Below, one piece after another: positions 36,202 through 46,053 of a stretch of 64,000 nt of DNA. The notes beneath the pieces were generated by a model. That model was not told the DNA's origin, did no database searches, and worked only from the letters and a program-made list of their open reading frames with translations. Position numbers and translations under genes: made by a program. The DNA comes from Candidatus Tachikawaea gelatinosa (lineage in GTDB: Bacteria > Pseudomonadota > Gammaproteobacteria > Enterobacterales > Enterobacteriaceae): positions 156,001 to 220,000 of the forward strand of contig NZ_AP014521.1 in assembly GCF_000828815.1 (NCBI RefSeq), given 5' to 3'. Each line of letters opens with the position of its first letter. Positions within the stretch are counted from its first letter, which is position 1.

Positions 36202-38289
36202 TTATGTTTTTTGCAGTTCTTTAATACTTAATCTAATTCTGCTATTACGATCTACTTCAATCACTTTAACTAAAACTTTTTGACCTCTTTCTAAAAAATC
36301 TGTAACTTTTTCTACACGTTTATGAGTAATTTGTGAAATATGTACTAATCCTTCTTTTCCCCCCTTAATAGCAACGAATGCTCCAAAATCAACAATCCTT
36401 GTTACTTTTCCTGAGTAAATATTACCAACAATTATCTCAGCTGTAATTTCTTCAATTCTTCTAATAGCTTCTTTAGCTGTAATATCTTGATTAGCAGCAA
36501 TTTTAATTGTACCATCATCCTCGATTTCTATTGTAGTTTTTGTTTCTTCTGTTATAGATCTAATAATTGATCCTCCTTTTCCAATTACGTCTTTAATTTT
36601 ATCTGTATTAATTTTTATAGTATAAATTCTTGGGGCAAATTCAGAAATTTCTTGACGAGGATTACTAATTTCTTTATTCATGATATTTAAAATATGTATT
36701 CTTGCTTTCTTTGCTTCTGTTAACGCTATTTTCATAATTTCCCGAGTGATACCTTTAATTTTTATATCCATTTGTAGTGCAGTAACCCCAGAATCACCTC
36801 CAGCTACTTTAAAATCCATATCTCCTAAATGATCTTCGTCCCCTAAAATATCAGATAAAACTACAAAATCTTCTTTTTCTTTAACTAACCCCATAGCAAT
36901 TCCAGCTATTGCTGTTTTAATAGGTACTCCAGCATCCATCAAAGCAAGTGATGCTCCACATACAGAAGCCATTGATGATGATCCATTAGACTCAGTGATT
37001 TCAGATACTAATCTGATTGTATACGGAAAGGATTCTATAGTAGGCATAACAGCTAAAAGACTTCGTTTTGCTAGTTTTCCATGTCCAATTTCCCGACGTT
37101 TTGGAGAACCAATATTTCCAGTTTCTCCAACAGAGTATGGAGGAAAGTTATAATGAAATAAAAAATTTTCAGCACGTTCTCCTATAAGTTCGTCAACGTT
37201 TTGTGCATCACGTGAAGTTCCTAAAGTAGTTGTAACTAATGCTTGAGTTTCTCCTCTTGTAAAGAGAGCAGAACCATGCGTTCTAGACAATATTCCAGTT
37301 ATTACGTTAATGTCTCTGATTTCATTTTTAGATCTTCCATCAATACGTTTATTACCTTTAATGAGGCTTTTGCGCATTATTTCTCTTTCAATATTTAAAA
37401 GAAAACGAATAATTTTATTTTTTTCTAATTGATCATCTTCTTTTAATACAGTTTCTAAAATATGATTTTTAATTTCATTGATTCTTTCACAGCGTTTATT
37501 TTTTTCTTTTATTTTATACGCTTTTTTTAAGTTTTTTTCAACTAAATCTTTAATTGTTGTTTTTAATGTTTTACTAATATGTTCTGGACTCCAGTCCCAT
37601 ACTTTTTTTCCTGCTTTTTCAACAAATTTATTGATGTTTTTTATAACTTTTTGTTGTTTTTCATACCCATAAATAATAGCATTTAATATTGTTTCTTCTG
37701 TTAAGAGATTAGCTGATGATTCTACCATTAAAATTGCATCTTTTGTACTAGAAATCACTAGATCTAAATCTGATGTTTTCATTTGATCAATAGTAGGATT
37801 TAAAACATATTCTTTGTTAATATAGCCTATACGTGCTGCTCCAATAGGACCTGCAAAAGGAATACCGGATAATGATAAAGCTGCAGAAGCTCCAATAATA
37901 GCGACTATATCGGGATTTATTTGAGGATTTAAAGAAACGACAGTAGCAATAATTTGAACTTCATTTATAAAATCTTCTGGAAACAAGGGACGTAATGGAC
38001 GATCAATTAGACGAGAAACTAATATTTCTGTTTCACTAGGACGACCTTCTCTTCTAAAAAAACTTCCTGGGATACGTCCAGCAGCATAAGTACGTTCCTG
38101 ATAAGTAATTGTTAATGGAAAAAAATCTACATCTGAGTTAATGTTTTTTTGACAAACTACAGTAACAAGAACAGAAGTATCGTCTATACTAGTCATAACT
38201 GCTGCTGTTGCTTGACGAGCTATAACACCAGTTTCTAATTTTATGGTATGTTGACCATATTTAAATGTGCTGATAGTAGGATTTAGCAA
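36202..38289 (-). CDS. pnp: Polyribonucleotide nucleotidyltransferase (PNPase)
   Basis: Processive 3'-5' phosphorolytic exoribonuclease of the RNA degradosome. 695 residues (E. coli 711). Two RNase PH-like cores (first with [29 protein letters not shown]; second with [27 protein letters not shown]), a KH domain ([20 protein letters not shown]) and an S1 domain ([18 protein letters not shown]). The C-terminal acidic tail is short. The initiation codon is TTG with aagga nine bases upstream; no ATG is nearby, and [15 protein letters not shown] corresponds exactly to the E. coli N-terminus. Cotranscription with rpsO (121 bases upstream) is the enteric arrangement. Confidence 0.98.
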   Translation of the reverse strand: MLNPTISTFKYGQHTIKLETGVIARQATAAVMTSIDDTSVLVTVVCQKNINSDVDFFPLTITYQERTYAAGRIPGSFFRREGRPSETEILVSRLIDRPLRPLFPEDFINEVQIIATVVSLNPQINPDIVAIIGASAALSLSGIPFAGPIGAARIGYINKEYVLNPTIDQMKTSDLDLVISSTKDAILMVESSANLLTEETILNAIIYGYEKQQKVIKNINKFVEKAGKKVWDWSPEHISKTLKTTIKDLVEKNLKKAYKIKEKNKRCERINEIKNHILETVLKEDDQLEKNKIIRFLLNIEREIMRKSLIKGNKRIDGRSKNEIRDINVITGILSRTHGSALFTRGETQALVTTTLGTSRDAQNVDELIGERAENFLFHYNFPPYSVGETGNIGSPKRREIGHGKLAKRSLLAVMPTIESFPYTIRLVSEITESNGSSSMASVCGASLALMDAGVPIKTAIAGIAMGLVKEKEDFVVLSDILGDEDHLGDMDFKVAGGDSGVTALQMDIKIKGITREIMKIALTEAKKARIHILNIMNKEISNPRQEISEFAPRIYTIKINTDKIKDVIGKGGSIIRSITEETKTTIEIEDDGTIKIAANQDITAKEAIRRIEEITAEIIVGNIYSGKVTRIVDFGAFVAIKGGKEGLVHISQITHKRVEKVTDFLERGQKVLVKVIEVDRNSRIRLSIKELQKT

Positions 38290-38410
38290 AATTTAAAATC
38301 CTTAATTTTTCAAAATAGATAAGATAAAATTGTAATTTTTCAATAGTTTTGGATTTTATTAAATTTAAAATTTTTTATGTTTTTTACTAAAAATTAAAAA
38401 TAATAAATAA

Positions 38411-38680
38411 TTAATGACGAAGTTTTAAACTTGCAATTAATTTACAGTATTTGTCAAAATTTGTTTTTTTCAAATAATTTAGTAATTTTCTTCGTCTAGA
38501 AACCATTCTTAGCAATCCTCTACGACTATGGTAATCTTTTTTATGGTAAGAAAAATGATTTTTTAAATGATTGATTTGATTTGTTAACATAGCTACTTGA
38601 ACTTCGGTGGAACCGCTGTCATTTTTATGATATCCATATGTGCTAATAATACTTTCTTTTACTTTTATACTTAGAGACAT
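38411..38680 (-). CDS. rpsO: Ribosomal protein uS15
   Basis: Small-subunit protein binding 16S helices 20-22 early in assembly. 89 residues as in E. coli, with [60 protein letters not shown] and the terminal LRH. In E. coli it represses its own translation through an mRNA pseudoknot; I could not verify one here. Confidence 0.98.
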   Translation of the reverse strand: MSLSIKVKESIISTYGYHKNDSGSTEVQVAMLTNQINHLKNHFSYHKKDYHSRRGLLRMVSRRRKLLNYLKKTNFDKYCKLIASLKLRH

Positions 38681-38850
38681 ATATTGTCCAATAGTTTATT
38701 AATGTAAAGCCAATCTCTAACTCAGCGTTTTTAAAATTGTTTATAAAACTTATATTTTTAACAAATTTTTAACTTATTGTTTTGATTGATACTTTTAATA
38801 TAAATTAATTGTATCAGATATTTATAGCAATATCAAAATGCATAAATTTT

Positions 38851-39780
38851 TTAAGTATTTAGCAAACGAATAGGAATTATTTCTTCTTTGTTATTAATTT
38901 TTCCTACTCCTATAAATTTTTTTTTCTTTCCTTCAGTAATTCGTATAAATCCAGTATAAGAACTATTTTTTTTATACTTTATTATTTTTCCATTTTTTAA
39001 AATTATAGTAAATTTTTCTAGTAAATTATATTCAGGAAACATTATTAATAATTTTTCTATTGGAAATATCAATCTATCAATTAAATGATACTTATCAATA
39101 CCATTTTTTTCAGAAAAGGAATATATTTTTTGTAATTGGTCAAAAGAAGTCATTTCATGATGAATAGATGATATTTTTATGCGATGTAACATAATTACAT
39201 GTGCACCACAACCAAGTTTTTCACCAATATCTTCAATTAATGTACGAATATAAGTACCTTTTGAGCAATGAATTTCGAGTTTTAAAAATTCTTTTTTCCA
39301 AAAAATATATCGTAGTTTATAAATATTAATTAAACGAGGTTGCCGAAAAATTGTAACTCCTTTTCTTGCATATTTATATAAAGGAATTCCATTTTTTTTT
39401 ATAGCAGAAAACATAGAAGGAGTTTGTAATATTTTTCCAGTAAAACTTTTAAGAACGTCTAATAAATATTTTTCATTAAATTTTATTAGACGTTCTTTAA
39501 TCACTATACCTTCTGAATCAGATGTATTAGTTGTTTGACCTAACTTTGCTAAGACTTGATAATGCTTGTTAGCATTTAATAAATATTGAGAAAACTTAGT
39601 AGCTTCTCCTAAGCAAATTGGTAACATACCAGTAGCTATTGGATCAAGCGATCCAGTATGGCCAGCTTTTTTTGCTTGAAATATATTTTTAATTTTTTGT
39701 AAAATTTGATTTGAGGAACATCCTCTTGGTTTATTTAATATAAAAAATCCATTTATTATACGATGTTTTTTATTTTTCAT
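38851..39780 (-). CDS. truB: tRNA pseudouridine-55 synthase
   Basis: Forms pseudouridine 55 in the T loop of tRNAs. 309 residues (E. coli 314). Catalytic aspartate in KKAGHTGSLDPIATGMLPICLGEATKFSQ (about D46); further conserved KGTYIRTLIEDIGEKLGCGAHV. The C-terminal PUA-like domain is present though divergent (from about 245). It overlaps no neighbour: rbfA ends 25 bases upstream and rpsO begins 170 bases downstream, keeping the order rbfA-truB-rpsO-pnp. Confidence 0.97.
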   Translation of the reverse strand: MKNKKHRIINGFFILNKPRGCSSNQILQKIKNIFQAKKAGHTGSLDPIATGMLPICLGEATKFSQYLLNANKHYQVLAKLGQTTNTSDSEGIVIKERLIKFNEKYLLDVLKSFTGKILQTPSMFSAIKKNGIPLYKYARKGVTIFRQPRLINIYKLRYIFWKKEFLKLEIHCSKGTYIRTLIEDIGEKLGCGAHVIMLHRIKISSIHHEMTSFDQLQKIYSFSEKNGIDKYHLIDRLIFPIEKLLIMFPEYNLLEKFTIILKNGKIIKYKKNSSYTGFIRITEGKKKKFIGVGKINNKEEIIPIRLLNT

Positions 39781-39805
39781 TAATGTATCTTTATTCTCTT
39801 TACAG

Positions 39806-40189
39806 TTATTTCTTATCTTTTTCGTAACGTAAAAGGTTAGATAGAATATTAGAAATATTTATTCCGTTTGTTAGTGAATAATCATAAAAAAATTTTAATT
39901 CAGGTAAAATACGTAAATGCATTGATTTTCCTAATAAGTATCGTATATATTTTGAGGAATTTTTTAGACCTTTTAACGTAATTTTTATTTTTTCTTGATT
40001 TTTATATTCAAAAATTGTAAAAAAAATTTTTGTGTAAATAAGATCATTTGATACGATAACATCGGATATTAAAACAGTTTTACTAATACGAGGATCTTTA
40101 ATTTGATGTTGAAGAATAGTAGAAATGTTTTTTCTTAATTCTTGGCTAAATTTTAAAGAACGTAATGTTTTTGGTTGTTTTTTTTTCAT
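39806..40189 (-). CDS. rbfA: Ribosome-binding factor A
   Basis: Binds immature 30S subunits and helps 16S 5'-end maturation. Family motif FSQELRKNISTILQHQIKDPRISKTVLISDV and RYLLGKSMHLRILPELKFFYD. The frame is open to 40213, but ATG at 40189 (MKKKQPKTLRSLKFSQEL) fits the family better, giving 127 residues (E. coli 133). It is the first gene of the block here: infB and nusA, upstream in E. coli and in the Buchnera strains I remember, are not in this window. Confidence 0.93.
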   Translation of the reverse strand: MKKKQPKTLRSLKFSQELRKNISTILQHQIKDPRISKTVLISDVIVSNDLIYTKIFFTIFEYKNQEKIKITLKGLKNSSKYIRYLLGKSMHLRILPELKFFYDYSLTNGINISNILSNLLRYEKDKK

Positions 40190-41076
40190 ATAATAAATTA
40201 ACCTAAAAAACATTATAATTTTGTTAAGAAAACTATTTATAATATTTTTTAATAAATGTTAGAAAATATATCATGATTAATTTATATTTGTTAAATTTTA
40301 AGAAAAATCGAACAAATATCACCATTTTAAAAATTTTTCAATAATTTTTTTGACTTTATAAAAATATTTTTTTTATTTTTATAAAAAATTTCTAGTTATT
40401 ATAAAATAATAAATAATTGTTTGAATTACACAATATTCAAGAAAAATCCTACATAGAATTAAATAAATTATACATTTTAAGATTAAATGTATCATAATTT
40501 TTACTATTTTTTATAATACAACCCATGTTATTTTAGATATTTTTTTATATACAATACGACTTGTATTAATTTTAATATAATTTTTAAAAAAAATTTATGC
40601 TAACATAGAATATTTCGTTTAGTGTATAGATAAAATTTATTTTTTATAAAAATAAGCTGTTTTTATCTTTTTAATATCTACTAATGATTAATTTAAAATT
40701 TTTTTTATAACACAGCGTATTTTTTTTTATATTAAAAAATCATTAAATAAATTCTATGAATGATTATAAAGTAGTTAAATAATACTTAAAAGATGTAAAA
40801 AAATTTTAGTTTTTTATAATTAAAATGACTTAAAAAGTTTACAAGTTGTTATAAATTTAACTTTATACAATTTTATATTTCTTTATTTTTTAATAAAATC
40901 AGTAAAAAATATTTCATAATTAAGTGTTTATAAAAAAATTATTAAAAATAAGTAATGTTTTTACAGAAAATTTAAGATAAATAAAAATAACTAGTTTAGA
41001 TATTATTTTGATGTTTTATTTGCAATAAAAAAATAATATTACAATAATTTTATTCAAAAATTTTTATAACAAAAAT
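40190..41076. other. Non-coding 0.9 kb region between queH and rbfA
   Basis: No open frame of note on either strand. It is an ancestral junction: infB would be expected upstream of rbfA. I could not recognise infB fragments (for example its GTPase P loop) or any other family. Base composition is even more AT-rich than coding DNA. Confidence 0.5.
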
Positions 41077-41724
41077 TTATTGATAATAATTTTTACCTAT
41101 TTGAATTTTGTTTCGATTATTCTTTATTCTATGTTTATTAGTATCACGAAGCGAATAAACACAACCACAGTATTGTTGTTGATAAAATTTTTCACGTTTA
41201 CTAATTGTTATCATATTTAATGAACCTCCTTTTTTTCTCCAATTAAAGGTCCAGTATATCATATTAGAATATCGTGAGACTGCTTTTAAACCAGATTTAT
41301 TAATTTGGTCTAAATCTTTCCATCGAGAAATTCCTAAAACACTAGTAATTATTGAAAAATTATTTTCATAAGCATATAAAGCTGTTCTTTCAAAACGCAT
41401 ATCGAAACATAAAGTACATCGTTTTCCTCTTTCTGGTTCAAATTCAAGTCCTTTTATACGATTAAACCAATTATTTTTATCATAATCAACATCTATAAAA
41501 GGAATGTTTAATTTTTTTGCGAAACGTATATTTTCGTTTTTACGAAGTATATATTCTTTTTTTGGATGAACATTTGGATTATAAAAAAAAATAGAAAAGT
41601 TAATATTAGAGTTTTGTAATAATTCCATAGCATAACATGCACACGGTGAACAACAAGAATGTAATAAAAGTTTTTTATAACCTTTAGGAAGAATTATTGA
41701 TTTTTTTTTGAAAATTATTAACAT
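41077..41724 (-). CDS. queH: Epoxyqueuosine reductase QueH (DUF208)
   Basis: Likely performs the last step of queuosine synthesis, reducing epoxyqueuosine in tRNA, as an alternative to the cobalamin enzyme QueG. The 215-residue product has the family's adjacent cysteines in [18 protein letters not shown] (C24, C25), [19 protein letters not shown], the pair [14 protein letters not shown] (CxxC), a [10 protein letters not shown] segment and C-terminal YCGCVYS. Cysteines fit the reported Fe-S and redox sites. E. coli uses QueG, whereas QueH occurs in many other bacteria, so this is either an old gene of the lineage or an early acquisition; composition is like its neighbours. No other queuosine gene is in the window. 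Confidence 0.88.
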   Translation of the reverse strand: MLIIFKKKSIILPKGYKKLLLHSCCSPCACYAMELLQNSNINFSIFFYNPNVHPKKEYILRKNENIRFAKKLNIPFIDVDYDKNNWFNRIKGLEFEPERGKRCTLCFDMRFERTALYAYENNFSIITSVLGISRWKDLDQINKSGLKAVSRYSNMIYWTFNWRKKGGSLNMITISKREKFYQQQYCGCVYSLRDTNKHRIKNNRNKIQIGKNYYQ

Positions 41725-41915
41725 ATAATTATTTATTCCATAGTTTTTTTAAAATATATAATATTTTTTATTATTTAATTTTTATCAATTAGTTATAAAA
41801 TTTATAAAAATATTATTTTTTCTCAAAAATAATTAGTAAAATTTTGTAAATACTTTTTATAAAATTAATTAACTGATTTTATAAAGTGAAACAATATATT
41901 TATTTAGAGGTTATT

Positions 41916-43232
41916 ATGAAGGAACGTACCACTGAATTAGTTCATGGTTTTCGTCATGCAGTTCCATATATTAATACTCATCGTAACAAAATTTTTGTGA
42001 TTATGTTAAATGGAGAAGCAATCAAACATAAAAATTTTTATAACATCATAAATGATATAGGATTATTACATAGTTTAGGTATTCGTTTAGTAATAGTATA
42101 TGGAGCCCGTCCTCAAATTAACACTAGCTTAAAAAAAAATAATATTCAAGCCGAGTATTATCAATACAATCGTATAACAGATATATATTCTTTAGAACTA
42201 ATCAAAAAAGAAGCGGGTAGTCTTCAATTAGAAATTATAGCTCGTTTATCTATGAGTTTAAACAATACACCATTACAGGGTGCTAATATTAATGTTGTTA
42301 GTGGTAATTTTGTTATAGCTCAACCGTTAGGTGTTAAGGATGGAATAGACTACATATATACTGGCTGTATAAGACGAATAGAAAAAGATGCTATTGTTCA
42401 TCAGTTAAATAACAAAAATATTGTATTAATAGGACCAATAGCAGCATCAGTAACTGGTGAAAATTTTAATTTGTTATCTGAAGATATTGCTACAAAAATA
42501 GCTATTTCTTTACAAGCTGAAAAAATGATTGGTTTTTGCAATGAGCAGGGAATCACTAATAGTTATGGAGAAGTAATTTCAGAAATTTTTCCTAAAAAAC
42601 TAAAAGAATTTTTAAAAAATAACCAGGAAATTAAAAAAAGCACTGTTCTCTTTTTAAGAGGAGCAATAAAAGCCTGTCAAAATGGTGTTAAAAGAAGTCA
42701 CTTTATTAGTTATCAAGAAAACGGAGCATTACTACAAGAACTTTTTTCTAGAGAAGGTATAGGAACTCAAATTGTTATGGAGTCTTCCGAAAAAATACTA
42801 CATGCAAAAGTTAATGATATAGGTGGTATTATAGAACTAATACGTCCTTTAGAAAAAGCAGGTATTTTAGTATATCGTTCACGTAAACAATTAGAAACAG
42901 AAATTGATAAATTTATTATTATTAAACGGGAAAATTTAATTATTGCTTGTGTTGCTTTATATGTTTTTAAAAAAGAAAAAATAGGAGAAATGGCTTGCCT
43001 AGCTGTACATCCTGATTATAGAAAATCATCAAGAGGGCAATTATTATTACGTGCTATAGAAAATCAATCATTAAAAATTGGATTAAAAAAAATTTTTGTC
43101 ATGACTACATGTAGTATACATTGGTTTCAAGAAAATGGTTTTGTTCCTGTGAACATTGATTCTTTACCAAAAATTAAAAGAAAAATATACAATCACCAAA
43201 GAAAATCAAAAATACTTATGTTGTATTTATAA
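41916..43232 (+). CDS. argA: N-acetylglutamate synthase
   Basis: First step of arginine synthesis: acetylates glutamate with acetyl-CoA. The N-terminal amino-acid-kinase-like domain (about 1-285; VIMLNGEAIKHKNF, LVIVYGARPQIN, NTPLQGANINVVSGNF) binds arginine for feedback; a C-terminal GNAT domain follows (EKIGEMACLAVHPDYRKSSRGQLLL). Start: GTG at 41886 opens the frame but ATG at 41916 has tagagg six bases upstream and gives MKERTTELVHGFRHAVPYINTHR, matching E. coli MVKERKTELVEGFRHSVPYINTHR; 438 residues versus 443. In E. coli recD, recB, ptrA and recC separate it from thyA; here thyA's end lies only 35 bases away. Confidence 0.97.
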   Translation: MKERTTELVHGFRHAVPYINTHRNKIFVIMLNGEAIKHKNFYNIINDIGLLHSLGIRLVIVYGARPQINTSLKKNNIQAEYYQYNRITDIYSLELIKKEAGSLQLEIIARLSMSLNNTPLQGANINVVSGNFVIAQPLGVKDGIDYIYTGCIRRIEKDAIVHQLNNKNIVLIGPIAASVTGENFNLLSEDIATKIAISLQAEKMIGFCNEQGITNSYGEVISEIFPKKLKEFLKNNQEIKKSTVLFLRGAIKACQNGVKRSHFISYQENGALLQELFSREGIGTQIVMESSEKILHAKVNDIGGIIELIRPLEKAGILVYRSRKQLETEIDKFIIIKRENLIIACVALYVFKKEKIGEMACLAVHPDYRKSSRGQLLLRAIENQSLKIGLKKIFVMTTCSIHWFQENGFVPVNIDSLPKIKRKIYNHQRKSKILMLYL

Positions 43233-43267
43233 TATATAAGTCCGATATCATTGTAGTAATATTTTAT

Positions 43268-44065
43268 TTATATAGCAATTTCAGCTTTAATTGAAGGATG
43301 CGGTGTATAGTTTTTTATTAAAAAGTCATCAAAGCTATAATCAAAAATAGATTTAGGTTTTCCTTGAATAATTAGATTAGGAAGGGGTTTTGGTTCACGT
43401 TTTAATTGTGTGTTTGCTTGTTTTAAATGATTAATATATAAATGTATATCCCCTCCGGTCCAAATTAATTCGTGAGGTTTTAAATTAGTTTGTTCAGCGA
43501 ACATATGTAATAAAAGTGCGTAGCTAGCTATATTAAATGGCAAACCAAGAAATACATCACAAGAACGTTGATAAATTTGACACGAAAGTTTTTTGTTATT
43601 AACATATAATTGAAAAAGTACATGACAAGGAGGTAAAGCCATTTTTTCTATATCTCCCACATTCCAAGCTGATACAAGCATTCGACGTGAATTTGGATTA
43701 TATTTTAAAGCGTGTACCATAGAACTTATTTGATCTATACTTTTTCCGTTATCACTTGTTTGCCAAAAACGCCACTGTTTTCCATATATAGGTCCAAGGT
43801 TTCCAAGTTTATCTGCCCATTCATTCCAGATTGTAATATTTTTTTTCTGTAAATAACGTACATTTGTTTCTCCTTTTAAAAACCAGAGTAATTCATGAAT
43901 AATTGCAGGAATATAACACTTTTTTGTTGTAATTAATGGAAATCCTTTTTTTAGGTTAAAACGCATTTGATGAGCAAAAATGGATAATGTGCCTATTCCA
44001 GTTCGATCTTTTTTTTTTGTACCTTTACTTATAACTTTTTTTACTAATTCTAAATATTGTTTCAT
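43268..44065 (-). CDS. thyA: Thymidylate synthase
   Basis: Methylates dUMP to dTMP with methylenetetrahydrofolate. 265 residues (E. coli 264). Catalytic cysteine in [14 protein letters not shown], then [25 protein letters not shown] and [12 protein letters not shown]. The frame can begin at GTG 44074, overlapping the lgt stop, but ATG at 44065 ([15 protein letters not shown]) matches E. coli exactly. The lgt stop TGA at 44071-44073 lies six bases before it, so translation is probably coupled. Confidence 0.98.
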   Translation of the reverse strand: MKQYLELVKKVISKGTKKKDRTGIGTLSIFAHQMRFNLKKGFPLITTKKCYIPAIIHELLWFLKGETNVRYLQKKNITIWNEWADKLGNLGPIYGKQWRFWQTSDNGKSIDQISSMVHALKYNPNSRRMLVSAWNVGDIEKMALPPCHVLFQLYVNNKKLSCQIYQRSCDVFLGLPFNIASYALLLHMFAEQTNLKPHELIWTGGDIHLYINHLKQANTQLKREPKPLPNLIIQGKPKSIFDYSFDDFLIKNYTPHPSIKAEIAI

Positions 44066-44070
44066 ATTTA

Positions 44071-44943
44071 TCACTTATTTTTGTAAAAAAAACCATTTAA
44101 TGAATATATTAAAATAAATATTCCAAAAAAAATCATTGGTAATGATAAAATTTGTCCCATACTAATAGTCTTTAAAAAAAGACCAAGTTGAGGATCTGGT
44201 TCACGAAAAAATTCTGAAAAAATTCTAAAAATTCCATAAATAATCATAAAGGTTCCTGATGTTATTCCAGTTTTTTTATATTTTTTAGCAATAATATTCA
44301 TAATAAAAAATAACAAAATTCCTTCTAGAAAGAATTCATAAATTTGAGAAGGATGTCTAGGTAATACTCCGTAATTTTTCAATAAAATTTGGTATTGTAT
44401 GTTATTCTTAGCAAGAATTAAATCAATTTCACGTGATTTTGGAAAAAGCATTGAAAAACAAGAACTTGTTGAGACTCTACCCCATAATTCTCCATTAATA
44501 AAATTTCCTAATCGACCTGCCCCTAAACCAAAAGGTATTAAAGGTGCAATCAAGTCAGTAATTTTTAAAAAACTTTTATTTGAATTTTTTGAAAAATAAA
44601 AAGCTATTACAATAACACCAATTAAACCACCATGGAATGACATCCCACCTTCCCAAATTTTAAATAAATAAAAAGGATTATTTAAAAAGAGTTGAATATT
44701 GTAAAAAAGTACATAACCCAAACGTCCTCCTATAATTGCACCCCAAAAACTCATATGAAATAGATTATTTATTTCTTCTTTTTTCCAGACACCTAATGAT
44801 TTTTTAGATTTTTTTTTTCCTACATAAATAGCAAAAAAAAAGCTTAATGCATACATCAATCCATACCAATAAAAATTTATAGGTCCTATAGAAAAAATTA
44901 CAGGATTAATTTGAGGAAAATGTAAATAATTATTATATATCAT
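44071..44943 (-). CDS. lgt: Prolipoprotein diacylglyceryl transferase
   Basis: Inner-membrane enzyme adding diacylglycerol to the lipobox cysteine of prelipoproteins, the first step of lipoprotein maturation. 290 residues (E. coli 291) with about seven membrane spans. Signature [23 protein letters not shown] (His103 region) and [16 protein letters not shown] (Arg143 region) are intact. Its presence matches that of Pal, a lipoprotein in this window. lspA and lnt are elsewhere. It is upstream of and coupled to thyA, the enteric arrangement. Confidence 0.97.
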   Translation of the reverse strand: MIYNNYLHFPQINPVIFSIGPINFYWYGLMYALSFFFAIYVGKKKSKKSLGVWKKEEINNLFHMSFWGAIIGGRLGYVLFYNIQLFLNNPFYLFKIWEGGMSFHGGLIGVIVIAFYFSKNSNKSFLKITDLIAPLIPFGLGAGRLGNFINGELWGRVSTSSCFSMLFPKSREIDLILAKNNIQYQILLKNYGVLPRHPSQIYEFFLEGILLFFIMNIIAKKYKKTGITSGTFMIIYGIFRIFSEFFREPDPQLGLFLKTISMGQILSLPMIFFGIFILIYSLNGFFYKNK

Positions 44944-45066
44944 AAATAAACTCGTTTTTAATCTTAAAATCGGTAAATATACTATAAAATAGCTAAATAA
45001 TTTAAAAAAAATTAAATTCTATTTATATTATAAAATAAAACTTTTATTTTTATAGAAAACTAAGTT

Positions 45067-45855
45067 TTATAAAGTTTGATGAATCTCCATAAAAAGTAAT
45101 TTAACAATTTTAGCGTTACCAGATATTAAACTTTCTGATTGCAAATAATTATTAGAACCTCTAAAATCTGTCACTAAGCCACCAGATTCACGTATTAGTA
45201 GTTCACCTGAGAAAATATTCCATGGAGCCATGTCCATTGCAATGTCTGCATCTATTCTACCAGCTGCTAAATATGCAAAGTTTAAAGCAGAAGAACCAGT
45301 GCAACGTAAATCAATATCTTTATCTAATAATTTTTTAACCAAATTAAATTTAAAAATATATTTTTTTTTACTATTTACTAAAAAATTGATTGCGACAATA
45401 GCATGCTTTAATTCTGTAGACTTACTACATCGCAACCTAAAACCGTTAATCTGTGCTCCTCTTCCTCTTGCAGCTGTAAATAATTCATTGCGTATTGGAT
45501 CATAAATTACAGCAGCTTCAGTTTTATTTTTCATTTGTATAGCAATTGAAATAGCAAAATACGGAAAACATTTAATAAAATTATTAATACCATCTAATGG
45601 ATTAATAATCCATGTGAAATGAGATTTTTTTTCAATTTTTTTATTAATTTTTGCATAAAAAAAGTTATGATGAGGATAAGATCTTTGAACGATTGTATTA
45701 ATAATAGTTGCTACTTTATAGTTAATATTAATAAAATATTCATTTTTAAGATAGATATTTTTTCCACGTGCATCTGCTAATACTTCATAATTTTTTGCAA
45801 TTATAGTTCCTGCTTTACGTATTGCACGTATAGCTATATTAAGCATAGGATGCAT
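45067..45855 (-). CDS. suhB: SuhB, inositol-monophosphatase family, metal site lost
   Basis: 262 residues (E. coli 267), starting MHPMLNIAIRAIRKAGTIIAKNYE as in E. coli. Overall fold signatures persist (YDPIRNELFTAARGRGAQING, CTGSSALNFAYLAAGRIDA). The catalytic metal ligands do not: the E. coli TEESG (E67) is replaced by YAKIN (A68, K69), IDPLDGTTN by INPLDGINN (D84 to N85; D87 kept as D88, the following Thr to Ile), PWD to PWN (D212 to N213), and the VDKAAE aspartate to Asn. Phosphatase activity is therefore unlikely. E. coli SuhB also works, independently of catalysis, with NusA/NusG factors on rRNA transcription, which may explain retention. It is divergent from iscS. Confidence 0.94.
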   Translation of the reverse strand: MHPMLNIAIRAIRKAGTIIAKNYEVLADARGKNIYLKNEYFININYKVATIINTIVQRSYPHHNFFYAKINKKIEKKSHFTWIINPLDGINNFIKCFPYFAISIAIQMKNKTEAAVIYDPIRNELFTAARGRGAQINGFRLRCSKSTELKHAIVAINFLVNSKKKYIFKFNLVKKLLDKDIDLRCTGSSALNFAYLAAGRIDADIAMDMAPWNIFSGELLIRESGGLVTDFRGSNNYLQSESLISGNAKIVKLLFMEIHQTL

Positions 45856-46053
45856 TTTATTTTCTCATTATAAATTTATTTTTGGTAATAAAAAAAATAG
45901 ACAATTTATTAGTTATCGCAAGTTATTTCTAATAGATTTTTTGCTAAAATAATATATATTATATACTACTAAGAAAAAATAAAGATATCTTTTATTATAA
46001 ATTAAAATAAATACTTTTTTAAAAAGTATTAGTTTAATTAACTTTAAAAATCA

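Noticed and set aside
41886-41915. GTG start for argA at 41886
   Set aside because: The ATG at 41916 has a ribosome site and aligns with the E. coli N-terminus.
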